From Balaenoptera acutorostrata (lineage: Eukaryota > Chordata > Mammalia > Artiodactyla > Balaenopteridae): a stretch of 64,000 nucleotides of DNA. The position numbers and the translations under genes were made by a program. Shown here piece by piece: positions 1 to 10,495 of the stretch. The notes beneath the pieces were generated by a model, which did not search any database, had not been told where the DNA came from, and saw nothing but the letters and a program-made list of their open reading frames with translations. The DNA lies in NCBI RefSeq assembly GCF_949987535.1, contig NW_026645841.1, positions 620,001 through 684,000 of the forward strand, written 5' to 3'. The number at the start of each line of letters is the position of its first letter. Position 1 is the stretch's first letter.

Positions 1-1698
1 TGTACGGAACAGGAGGTTAAAGGTGCTGATTCTCCAAGGAGGGAGATGGCTAGTAAATCGGCTGGAATGGCGAACCCGAGCAAAGGAGATGAGAAATGAG
101 GTGCGTTTTAGAAACCTTTCCCGATCACACGGTGTACCATCTTCTGGGTTTCTCATGCCTGTTTTCGACGTAGGAAGATGCCCTTGAACCTGGAGATTTG
201 GGACCCATGGGATGGGTACCATGCAGTATTACTTGAAAGGGTCTGCGTTGGCTCACCCAACCTCACCGAACCTCTCAGCCCCAAGAGTGTCCACCCTTAT
301 GTCTCAATCAGCTGTGGGTCTAGATATGGTCAATCCAGGTTGCATCACAGCCCCTGAACGAATTTTGTAAGAATTTCTCTCTCTTTCACTGCCTTTGTTT
401 CACGGGTTTTGAAAAGTAATTTATTTTTATAATGGGGTTTAGCTGCTTTTCACGGCTGTGTTTATGCCGCTTTACACCCCCTTGACTCACTTACAGAGAG
501 ATATCAATACATAGGTTTGAAGATTCTTACTAGTCAGATATATTCTTGTGCGGTGAATAGGGGGTGTTGAGTCCAGTTCACTGAAAAAGGAATAGGTCTT
601 GTCTCTTACATATTGGGTTTATGGAACGGTATCGGAGCTAATTTGAAACCCTTGTTTTATGCATCACCCCACCTCACCTTTCCCGTTCAGCAGCCATAGT
701 GTGTTTTCTGAACGTGTGACTCTGTTCTGTTTTGTAATTCAGTTCAAGTGTAGCGGTTTTTACATTCCCTCTCTAAGTGATATCTTATGATAAGTGTCTT
801 TTTCTGTGTGACTTATTTCACTTAGAATCGTCGTACCTAAATCCACTCATCGTGCTGCTAATAGCCTTATGACGTGGATTTCATGGCTGAGTGATATTCC
901 ATTGTACATGAGGACCACCACTTCTTTATCCATTTTTCTCTTTCCTAGGATATTTAAGGTGTAATGAAGTGGGGGTTCTTGTCAACATAGCAGCCCTAAA
1001 CTTTGGGGTGCCTGTGTCTTGCTGATTTTTAGTTTTCCCAATTTATACGCCCATGAGTGGAAGTGCCCTATGCTCTCCAAGCTGTGTTTTTTAGATGTTT
1101 CAGAACACACCGTACACTTCTCCAGAGTGGCTGTTGGCAATTTACATCCCACCCATCAGCGTAGCAAGGCTCCCATTTCTCCATGGCCGGTCCTGCATTT
1201 CTGGTTTGGACACTTTTTTCCGCATGGCCCTTTTGCCCGCTGGGAAGCGAGACTTCTTTGGAGCGCTGATTGGCCTTTCCAGGTTGCTTGGTTGCCCAAA
1301 AAGGGCGTCATTGTCCACGTTTTGCCGCTTTTCATGTGCTTTCAAGGCGATTCGAATCTACCTCCTGAAATCTGTTTCCTGCAATTCTGCCTTGCTTTCA
1401 AAGCCTCTTCGTTGCCTTCCCTTAATATATTTGTGGACGAGAGGTATCATTTAAAACTCTGCAGGTTTGTGAATTGCAGTGCCCCTGAGCTCCATTTTTC
1501 AACTCGCTTTTTTGGGAGCTGGCCGCAAAAGCGCAGGATTGCTTCAGGCCCTCTTCTGGTTCTGGGGGGCAGGCTGAGCTTGTGCTTAATTCTTCTTCCT
1601 GATGGGAAAATAGAGTGACCTGTGCCTGTCTCAACACCTAGAGCTAGTCTCTCATTGGTTCCCCCTCTTCCCGTTCATCCTCAGGACAAATTGCAACC
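1..1698. repeat. Satellite monomer U1 (type A, hairpin-deleted, 1,698 bp)
   Basis: This short monomer lacks 61 bp of the central palindrome; a 16-bp remnant lies at 1292-1307. Type A marks are gctaatagcc, a CT rather than CG before the tttcc stretch, catagcag, gccgcaaaag and gtctcaac near the end. It matches U9 except near its start, where U1 has G at 49 and 131 and U9 has T and A at 14063 and 14145. Confidence 0.95.
1292..1307. other. Collapsed palindrome remnant in U1
   Basis: Only the outer part of the left hairpin arm survives (ttgcccaaaaagggcg, with one G-to-C change), joined directly to the sequence that normally follows the right arm. The four bases GGGC occur at both ends of the missing 61 bp, so the deletion junction falls in microhomology. 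This is a secondary deletion and not an empty insertion site, because arm sequence remains. Confidence 0.85.
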
Positions 1699-2109
1699 TG
1701 TACGGAACAGGAGGTTAAAGGTGCTGATTCTCCAAGGAGGGAGATGGCTAGTAAATCGGCTGGAATGGCGAACCCGAGCAAAGGAGATGAGAAATGAGGT
1801 GCGTTTTAGAAACCTTTCCCGATCACACGGTGTACCATCTTCTGGGTTTCTCATGCCTGTTTTCGACGTAGGAAGATGCCCTTGAACCTGGAGATTTGGG
1901 ACCCATGGGATGGGTACCATGCAGTATTACTTGAAAGGGTCTGCGTTGGCTCACCCAACCTCACCGAACCTCTCAGCCCCAAGAGTGTCCACCCTTATGT
2001 CTCAATCAGCTGTGGGTCTAGATATGGTCAATCCAGGTTGCATCACAGCCCCTGAACGAATTTTGTAAGAATTTCTCTCTCTTTCACTGCCTTTGTTTCA
2101 CGGGTTTTG

Positions 2110-3150
2110 AAAAGTAATTTATTTTTATAATGGGGTTTAGCTGCTTTTCACGGCTGTGTTTATGCCGCTTTACACCCCCTTGACTCACTTACAGAGAGAT
2201 ATCAATACATAGGTTTGAAGATTCTTACTAGTCAGATATATTCTTGTGCGGTGAATAGGGGGTGTTGAGTCCAGTTCACTGAAAAAGGAATAGGTCTTGT
2301 CTCTTACATATTGGGTTTATGGAACGGTATCGGAGCTAATTTGAAACCCTTGTTTTATGCATCACCCCACCTCACCTTTCCCGTTCAGCAGCCATAGTGT
2401 GTTTTCTGAACGTGTGACTCTGTTCTGTTTTGTAATTCAGTTCAAGTGTAGCGGTTTTTACATTCCCTCTCTAAGTGATATCTTATGATAAGTGTCTTTT
2501 TCTGTGTGACTTATTTCACTTAGAATCGTCGTACCTAAATCCACTCATCGTGCTGCTACTAGCCTTATGACGTGGATTTCATGGCTGAGTGATATTCCAT
2601 TGTACATGAGGACCACCACTTCTTTATCCATTTTTCGCTTTCCTAGGATATTTAAGGTGTAATGAAGTGGGGGTTCTTGTCAACAGAGCAGCCCTAAACT
2701 TTGGGGTGCCTGTGTCTTGCTGATTTTTAGTTTTCCCAATTTATACGCCCATGAGTGGAAGTGCCCTATGCTCTCCAAGCTGTGTTTTTTAGATGTTTCA
2801 GAACACACTGTACACTTCTCCAGAGTGGCTGTTGGCAAGTTACATCCCACCCATCAGCGTAGCAAGGCTCCCATTTCTCCATGGCCGGTCCTGCATTTCT
2901 GGTTTGGACACTTTTTTCCGCATGGCCCTTTTGCCCGCTGGGAAGCGAGACTTCTTTGGAGCGCTGATTGGCCTTTCCAGGTTGCTTGGTTGGCCAAAAA
3001 GGGCGTATGCGTTTTTTCCTGAATATATTCAGGAAAAAACGCATACGCCCTTTTTGGCCAAGGGCATCATTGTCCACGTTTTGCCGCTTTTCATGTGCTT
3101 TCAAGGCGATTCGAATCTACCTCCTGAAATCTGTTTCCTGCAATTCTGCC
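2110..3150 (-). mobile_element. L1-derived segment, antisense (3' UTR to ORF2 3' end), in reference monomer U2
   Basis: Read on the + strand, this stretch follows the reverse complement of a cetartiodactyl-type L1 from its 3' UTR into the 3' part of ORF2, so L1 sense is the minus strand. Recognisable blocks in order are tgactcacttacag near 2181, gactctgttctgttttgta near 2416, gtgtgacttatttcactta at 2504, ggctgagtgatattccattg at 2583, ttctttatccattt after 2620, atacgcccatgagtggaag near 2743, ctccagagtggctgttgg at 2819, and, beyond the palindrome, ttttcatgtgc near 3088. Each differs from the L1 sequence I recall by several substitutions. No reading frame of the reverse transcriptase survives. 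The same block sits at the same place in every monomer, so it was part of the founding unit. The boundaries are approximate; similarity before 2390 and after 3130 is weak. Confidence 0.85.
2990..3061. mobile_element. 72-bp perfect palindrome, mariner-type MITE (reference copy, U2)
   Basis: Two 36-bp arms are exact reverse complements with no spacer; the centre is gaata/tattc at 3025/3026. The arm begins ttggccaaaaaggg, close to the recalled terminal sequence of short palindromic mariner elements common in ruminant and whale genomes (ttggccaaaaag followed by a G/T-rich stretch and ttttt). L1-like sequence stops just before it and resumes just after it, as expected for an insertion into an L1 copy. 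The outermost bases of a mariner end and its TA target duplication are not clear, so only the core is assigned. The arms can form a cruciform in DNA or a long hairpin in RNA from either strand. Confidence 0.72.
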
Positions 3151-3457
3151 TTGCTTTCAAAGCCTCTTCGTTGCCTTCCCTTAATATATTTGTGGACGAG
3201 AGGTATCATTTAAAACTCTGCAGGTTTGTGAATTGCAGTGCCCCTGAGCTCCATTTTTCAACTCGCTTTTTTGGGAGCTGGCCGCCAAAGCGCAGGATTG
3301 CTTCAGGCCCTCTTCTGGTTCTGGGGGGCAGGCTGAGCTTGTGCTTAATTCTTCTTCCTGATGGGAAAATAGAGTGACCTGTGCCTGTCCCAACACCTAG
3401 AGCTAGTCTCTCATTGGTTCCCCCTCTTCCCGTTCATCCTCAGGACATATTGCAACC
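3062..3457. other. Unit right part: L1 tail then sequence of unrecognised origin (U2 example)
   Basis: After the palindrome, L1-like antisense sequence continues for roughly 70-100 bp. The remaining 300 bp up to the unit end, and the first 410 bp of the following unit, match no gene or mobile element family that I recognise. They are conserved between monomers as strongly as the rest of the unit. Confidence 0.6.
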
Positions 3458-5217
3458 TGTACGGAACAGGAGGTTAAAGGTGCTGATTCTCCAAGGAGGG
3501 AGATGGCTAGTAAATCGGCTGGAATGGCGAACCCGAGCAAAGGAGATGAGAAATGAGGTGCGTTTTAGAAACCTTTCCCGATCACACGGTGTACCATCTT
3601 CTGGGTTTCTCATGCCTGTTTTCGACGTAGGAAGATGCCCTTGAACCTGGAGATTTGGGACCCATGGGATGGGTACCATGCAGTATTACTTGAAAGGGTC
3701 TGCGTTGGCTCACCCAACCTCACCGAACCTCTCAGCCCCAAGAGTGTCCACCCTTATGTCTCAATCAGCTGTGGGTCTAGATATGGTCAATCCAGGTTGC
3801 ATCACAGCCCCTGAACGAATTTTGTAAGAATTTCTCTCTCTTTCACTGCCTTTGTTTCACAGGTTTTGAAAAGTAATTTATTTTTATAATGGGGTTTAGC
3901 TGCTTTTCACGGCTGTGTTTATGCCACTTTACACCCCCTTGACTCACTTACAGAGAGATATCAATACATAGGTTTGAAGATTCTTACTAGTCAGATATAT
4001 TCTTGTGCGGTGAATAGGGGGTGTTGAGTCCAGTTCACTGAAAAAGGAATAGGTCTTGTCTCTTACATATTGGGTTTATGGAACGGTATCGGAGCTAATT
4101 TGAAACCCTTGTTTTATGCATCACCCCACCTCACCTTTCCCGTTCAGCAGCCATAGTGTGTTTTCTAAACGTGTGACTCTGTTCTGTTTTGTAATTCAGT
4201 TCAAGTGTAGGCGGTTTTTACATTCCCTCTCTAAGTGATATCTTATGATAAGTGTCTTTTTCTGTGTGACTTATTTCACTTAGAATCGTCGTACCTAAAT
4301 CCACTCATCGTGCTGCTACTAGCCTTATGACGTGGATTTCATGGCTGAGTGATATTCCATTGTACATGAGGACCACCACTTCTTTATCCATTTTTCGCTT
4401 TCCTAGGATATTTAAGGTGTAATGAAGTGGGGGTTCTTGTCAACAGAGCAGCCCTAAACTTTGGGGTGCCTGTGTCTTGCTGATTTTTAGTTTTCCCAAT
4501 TTATACGCCCATGAGTGGAAGTGCCCTATGCTCTCCAAGCTGTGTTTTTTAGATGTTTCAGAACACACCGTACACTTCTCCAGAGTGGCTGTTGGCAATT
4601 TACATCCCACCCATCAGCGTAGCAAGGCTCCCATTTCTCCATGGCCGGTCCTGCATTTCTGGTTTGGACACTTTTTTCCGCATGGCCCTTTTGCCCGCTG
4701 GGAAGCGAGACTTCTTTGGAGCGCTGATTGGCCTTTCCAGGTTGCTTGGTTGGCCAAAAAGGGCGTATGCGTTTTTTCCTGAATATATTCAGGAAAAAAC
4801 GCATACGCCCTTTTTGGCCAAGGGCATCATTGTCCACGTTTTGCCGCTTTTCATGTGCTTTCAAGGCGATTCGAATCTACCTCCTGAAATCTGTTTCCTG
4901 CAATTCTGCCTTGCTTTCAAAGCCTCTTCGTTGCCTTCCCTTAGTATATTTGTGGACGAGAGGTATCATTTAAAACTCTGCAGGTTTGTGAATTGCAGTG
5001 CCCCTGAGCTCCATTTTTCAACTCGCTTTTTTGGGAGCTGGCCGCCAAAGCGCAGGATTGCTTCAGGCCCTCTTCTGGTTCTGGGGGGCAGGCTGAGCTT
5101 GTGCTTAATTCTTCTTCCTGATGGGAAAATAGAGTGACCTGTGCCTGTCCCAACACCTAGAGCTAGTCTCTCATTGGTTCCCCCTCTTCCCCTTCATCCT
5201 CAGGACAAATTGCAACC
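3458..5217. repeat. Satellite monomer U3 (type C, 1,760 bp)
   Basis: Palindrome at 4750-4821. Type C marks are tttcacagg, atgccactt, ctaaacgtg, the extra G (gtaggcgg) and cttagtata. It carries one private G-to-C change at 5192, absent from its partner U11. Confidence 0.95.
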
Positions 5218-6977
5218 TGTACGGAACAGGAGGTTAAAGGTGCTGATTCTCCAAGGAGGGAGATGGCTAGTAAATCGGCTGGAATGGCGAACCCGAGCAA
5301 AGGAGATGAGAAATGAGGTGCGTTTTAGAAACCTTTCCCGATCACACGGTGTACCATCTTCTGGGTTTCTCATGCCTGTTTTCGACGTAGGAAGATGCCC
5401 TTGAACCTGGAGATTTGGGACCCATGGGATGGGTACCATGCAGTATTACTTGAAAGGGTCTGCGTTGGCTCACCCAACCTCACCGAACCTCTCAGCCCCA
5501 AGAGTGTCCACCCTTATGTCTCAATCAGCTGTGGGTCTAGATATGGTCAATCCAGGTTGCATCACAGCCCCTGAACGAATTTTGTAAGAATTTCTCTCTC
5601 TTTCACTGCCTTTGTTTCACAGGTTTTGAAAAGTAATTTATTTTTATAATGGGGTTTAGCTGCTTTTCACGGCTGTGTTTATGCCACTTTACACCCCCTT
5701 GACTCACTTACAGAGAGATATCAATACATAGGTTTGAAGATTCTTACTAGTCAGATATATTCTTGTGCGGTGAATAGGGGGTGTTGAGTCCAGTTCACTG
5801 AAAAAGGAATAGGTCTTGTCTCTTACATATTGGGTTTATGGAACGGTATCGGAGCTAATTTGAAACCCTTGTTTTATGCATCACCCCACCTCACCTTTCC
5901 CGTTCAGCAGCCATAGTGTGTTTTCTAAACGTGTGACTCTGTTCTGTTTTGTAATTCAGTTCAAGTGTAGGCGGTTTTTACATTCCCTCTCTAAGTGATA
6001 TCTTATGATAAGTGTCTTTTTCTGTGTGACTTATTTCACTTAGAATCGTCGTACCTAAATCCACTCATCGTGCTGCTACTAGCCTTATGACGTGGATTTC
6101 ATGGCTGAGTGATATTCCATTGTACATGAGGACCACCACTTCTTTATCCATTTTTCGCTTTCCTAGGATATTTAAGGTGTAATGAAGTGGGGGTTCTTGT
6201 CAACAGAGCAGCCCTAAACTTTGGGGTGCCTGTGTCTTGCTGATTTTTAGTTTTCCCAATTTATACGCCCATGAGTGGAAGTGCCCTATGCTCTCCAAGC
6301 TGTGTTTTTTAGATGTTTCAGAACACACCGTACACTTCTCCAGAGTGGCTGTTGGCAATTTACATCCCACCCATCAGCGTAGCAAGGCTCCCATTTCTCC
6401 ATGGCCGGTCCTGCATTTCTGGTTTGGACACTTTTTTCCGCATGGCCCTTTTGCCCGCTGGGAAGCGAGACTTCTTTGGAGCGCTGATTGGCCTTTCCAG
6501 GTTGCTTGGTTGGCCAAAAAGGGCGTATGCGTTTTTTCCTGAATATATTCAGGAAAAAACGCATACGCCCTTTTTGGCCAAGGGCATCATTGTCCACGTT
6601 TTGCCGCTTTTCATGTGCTTTCAAGGCGATTCGAATCTACCTCCTGAAATCTGTTTCCTGCAATTCTGCCTTGCTTTCAAAGCCTCTTCGTTGCCTTCCC
6701 TTAGTATATTTGTGGACGAGAGGTATCATTTAAAACTCTGCAGGTTTGTGAATTGCAGTGCCCCTGAGCTCCATTTTTCAACTCGCTTTTTTGGGAGCTG
6801 GCCGCCAAAGCGCAGGATTGCTTCAGGCCCTCTTCTGGTTCTGGGGGGCAGGCTGAGCTTGTGCTTAATTCTTCTTCCTGATGGGAAAATAGAGTGACCT
6901 GTGCCTGTCCCAACACCTAGAGCTAGTCTCTCATTGGTTCCCCCTCTTCCCGTTCATCCTCAGGACAAATTGCAACC
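5218..6977. repeat. Satellite monomer U4 (type C, 1,760 bp)
   Basis: Palindrome at 6510-6581. It shares all type C marks with U3, giving a C-C pair also seen as U11-U12, while the intervening B-C-D block has only one C. Confidence 0.95.
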
Positions 6978-8736
6978 TGTACGGAACAGGAGGTTAAAGG
7001 TGCTGATTCTCCAAGGAGGGAGATGGCTAGTAAATCGGCTGGAATGGCGAACCCGAGCAAAGGAGATGAGAAATGAGGTGCGTTTTAGAAACCTTTCCCG
7101 ATCACACGGTGTACCATCTTCTGGGTTTCTCATGCCTGTTTTCGACGTAGGAAGATGCCCTTGAACCTGGAGATTTGGGACCCATGGGATGGGTACCATG
7201 CAGTATTACTTGAAAGGGTCTGCGTTGGCTCACCCAACCTCACCGAACCTCTCAGCCCCAAGAGTGTCCACCCTTATGTCTCAATCAGCTGTGGGTCTAG
7301 ATATGGTCAATCCAGGTTGCATCACAGCCCCTGAACGAATTTTGTAAGAATTTCTCTCTCTTTCACTGCCTTTGTTTCACGGGTTTTGAAAAGTAATTTA
7401 TTTTTATAATGGGGTTTAGCTGCTTTTCACGGCTGTGTTTATGCCGCTTTACACCCCCTTGACTCACTTACAGAGAGATATCAATACATAGGTTTGAAGA
7501 TTCTTACTAGTCAGATATATTCTTGTGCGGTGAATAGGGGGTGTTGAGTCCAGTTCACTGAAAAAGGAATAGGTCTTGTCTCTTACATATTGGGTTTATG
7601 GAACGGTATCGGAGCTAATTTGAAACCCTTGTTTTATGCATCACCCCACCTCACCTTTCCCGTTCAGCAGCCATAGTGTGTTTTCTAAACGTGTGACTCT
7701 GTTCTGTTTTGTAATTCAGTTCAAGTGTAGCGGTTTTTACATTCCCTCTCTAAGTGATATCTTATGATAAGTGTCTTTTTCTGTGTGACTTATTTCACTT
7801 AGAATCGTCGTACCTAAATCCACTCATCGTGCTGCTACTAGCCTTATGACGTGGATTTCATGGCTGAGTGATATTCCATTGTACATGAGGACCACCACTT
7901 CTTTATCCATTTTTCGCTTTCCTAGGATATTTAAGGTGTAATGAAGTGGGGGTTCTTGTCAACAGAGCAGCCCTAAACTTTGGGGTGCCTGTGTCTTGCT
8001 GATTTTTAGTTTTCCCAATTTATACGCCCATGAGTGGAAGTGCCCTATGCTCTCCAAGCTGTGTTTTTTAGATGTTTCAGAACACACCGTACACTTCTCC
8101 AGAGTGGCTGTTGGCAATTTACATCCCACCCATCAGCGTAGCAAGGCTCCCATTTCTCCATGGCCGGTCCTGCATTTCTGGTTTGGACACTTTTTTCCGC
8201 ATGGCCCTTTTGCCCGCTGGGAAGCGAGACTTCTTTGGAGCGCTGATTGGCCTTTCCAGGTTGCTTGGTTGGCCAAAAAGGGCGTATGCGTTTTTTCCTG
8301 AATATATTCAGGAAAAAACGCATACGCCCTTTTTGGCCAAGGGCATCATTGTCCACGTTTTGCCGCTTTTCATGTGCTTTCAAGGCGATTCGAATCTACC
8401 TCCTGAAATCTGTTTCCTGCAATTCTGCCTTGCTTTCAAAGCCTCTTCGTTGCCTTCCCTTAATATATTTGTGGACGAGAGGTATCATTTAAAACTCTGC
8501 AGGTTTGTGAATTGCAGTGCCCCTGAGCTCCATTTTTCAACTCGCTTTTTTGGGAGCTGGCCGCAAAAGCGCAGGATTGCTTCAGGCCCTCTTCTGGTTC
8601 TGGGGGGCAGGCTGAGCTTGTGCTTGATTCTTCTTCCTGATGGGAAAATAGAGTGACCTGTGCCTGTCCCAACACCTAGAGCTAGTCTCTCATTGGTTCC
8701 CCCTCTTCCCGTTCATCCTCAGGACAAATTGCAACC
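6978..8736. repeat. Satellite monomer U5 (type D, 1,759 bp)
   Basis: Palindrome at 8269-8340. Type D marks are ctaaacgtg without the extra G, gccgcaaaag and gcttgattc (G at 8626). Confidence 0.95.
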
Positions 8737-10495
8737 TGTACGGAACAGGAGGTTAAAGGTGCTGATTCTCCAAGGAGGGAGATGTCTAGTAAATCGGCTG
8801 GAATGGCGAACCCGAGCAAAGGAGATGAGAAATGAGGTGCGTTTTAGAAACCTTTCCCGATCACACAGTGTACCATCTTCTGGGTTTCTCATGCCTGTTT
8901 TCGACGTAGGAAGATGCCCTTGAACCTGGAGATTTGGGACCCATGGGATGGGTACCATGCAGTATTACTTGAAAGGGTCTGCGTTGGCTCACCCAACCTC
9001 ACCGAACCTCTCAGCCCCAAGAGTGTCCACCCTTATGTCTCAATCAGCTGTGGGTCTAGATATGGTCAATCCAGGTTGCATCACAGCCCCTGAACGAATT
9101 TTGTAAGAATTTCTCTCTCTTTCACTGCCTTTGTTTCACGGGTTTTGAAAAGTAATTTATTTTTATAATGGGGTTTAGCTGCTTTTCACGGCTGTGTTTA
9201 TGCCGCTTTACACCCCCTTGACTCACTTACAGAGAGATATCAATACATAGGTTTGAAGATTCTTACTAGTCAGATATATTCTTGTGCGGTGAATAGGGGG
9301 TGTTGAGTCCAGTTCACTGAAAAAGGAATAGGTCTTGTCTCTTACATATTGGGTTTATGGAACGGTATCGGAGCTAATTTGAAACCCTTGTTTTATGCAT
9401 CACCCCACCTCACCTTTCCCGTTCAGCAGCCATAGTGTGTTTTCTGAACGTGTGACTCTGTTCTGTTTTGTAATTCAGTTCAAGTGTAGCGGTTTTTACA
9501 TTCCCTCTCTAAGTGATATCTTATGATAAGTGTCTTTTTCTGTGTGACTTATTTCACTTAGAATCGTCGTACCTAAATCCACTCATCGTGCTGCTAATAG
9601 CCTTATGACGTGGATTTCATGGCTGAGTGATATTCCATTGTACATGAGGACCACCACTTCTTTATCCATTTTTCTCTTTCCTAGGATATTTAAGGTGTAA
9701 TGAAGTGGGGGTTCTTGTCAACAGAGCAGCCCTAAACTTTGGGGTGCCTGTGTCTTGCTGATTTTTAGTTTTCCCAATTTATACGCCCATGAGTGGAAGT
9801 GCCCTATGCTCTCCAAGCTGTGTTTTTTAGATGTTTCAGAACACACTGTACACTTCTCCAGAGTGGCTGTTGGCAAGTTACATCCCACCCATCAGCGTAG
9901 CAAGGCTCCCATTTCTCCATGGCCGGTCCTGCATTTCTGGTTTGGACACTTTTTTCCGCATGGCCCTTTTGCCCGCTGGGAAGCGAGACTTCTTTGGAGC
10001 GCTGATTGGCCTTTCCAGGTTGCTTGGTTGGCCAAAAAGGGCGTATGCGTTTTTTCCTGAATATATTCAGGAAAAAACGCATACGCCCTTTTTGGCCAAG
10101 GGCATCATTGTCCACGTTTTGCCGCTTTTCATGTGCTTTCAAGGCGATTCGAATCTACCTCCTGAAATCTGTTTCCTGCAATTCTGCCTTGCTTTCAAAG
10201 CCTCTTCGTTGCCTTCCCTTAATATATTTGTGGACGAGAGGTATCATTTAAAACTCTGCAGGTTTGTGAATTGCAGTGCCCCTGAGCTCCATTTTTCAAC
10301 TCGCTTTTTTGGGAGCTGGCCGCCAAAGCGCAGGATTGCTTCAGGCCCTCTTCTGGTTCTGGGGGGCAGGCTGAGCTTGTGCTTAATTCTTCTTCCTGAT
10401 GGGAAAATAGAGTGACCTGTGCCTGTCCCAACACCTAGAGCTAGTCTCTCATTGGTTCCCCCTCTTCCCGTTCATCCTCAGGACATATTGCAACC
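8737..10495. repeat. Satellite monomer U6 (A/B chimera, 1,759 bp)
   Basis: Palindrome at 10028-10099. The first half has the marks of a type A unit (T at 8785 and A at 8868 as in U9, ctgaacg, gctaatagcc, CT before tttcc). From about 9723 it is type B (cagagcag, acactgtac, ggcaagttac, acatattg). The switch falls between the A mark near 9674 and the B mark near 9723. Recombination between an A and a B monomer is the simplest reading. Confidence 0.93.

Larger units (their letters stand above)
1699..3457. repeat. Satellite monomer U2 (type B, 1,759 bp)
   Basis: Used here as the reference monomer. Palindrome at 2990-3061. Type B marks are acactgtac (T for C), ggcaagttac (G for T) and acatattg (T for A) just before the next unit. 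It lacks the extra G near position 750. Confidence 0.95.
1..8736. repeat. Higher-order block A-B-C-C-D, copy 1
   Basis: Five monomers (U1-U5) whose order of variant types recurs at 14015-22750. At an offset of 14,014 bp, from about base 132 to 9445, I noticed only three differences (5192, 5886 and 7282 versus 19206, 19900 and 21296). That is far fewer than between adjacent monomers of different type. Confidence 0.88.

Noticed and set aside
376..390. Short ctctctcttt microsatellite in each unit
   Set aside because: It is only a few dinucleotides long and does not vary in length between the monomers I compared.
1292..1307. U1 and U9 as the ancestral state before the mariner-type insertion
   Set aside because: They still contain the outer left-arm sequence and a microhomology junction; an empty site would have no arm sequence.
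2717..3022. A 101-codon frame starting at TTG upstream of the palindrome
   Set aside because: It has a non-ATG start, runs across diverged L1 antisense sequence, ends within the palindrome and is broken by a stop in U16 (G at 27413). No coding signal.
3025..3026. Inversion of part of the array about the palindrome centre
   Set aside because: The sequences beyond the 72 bp are not complementary, and all monomers on both sides face the same way.
2990..3061. Hairpin as a bacterial-type terminator or CRISPR-like repeat
   Set aside because: The long perfect arms, 1.76-kb spacing, L1 surroundings and absence of any bacterial gene context exclude both readings.
3164..3181. Possible CENP-B box (cttcgttgccttccc in each unit)
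   Set aside because: It matches the first half of the motif (TTCG and following bases) but lacks the required CGGG and central A in the second half, so binding is not expected.
2793..3377. A 194-codon open frame spanning the palindrome, found in almost every monomer
   Set aside because: It lies in antisense L1 sequence, is built partly from the palindrome's own two arms, has no recognisable domain, and is lost without consequence by indels in U1, U9 and U19. Its recurrence follows from repeat identity, not from selection on protein.
3381..3679. Overlapping 87- and 79-codon frames on opposite strands across each unit joint
   Set aside because: Both strands are open over the same bases in every monomer with no family resemblance. 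They cross the arbitrary unit joint and differ by ordinary silent and non-silent changes alike.
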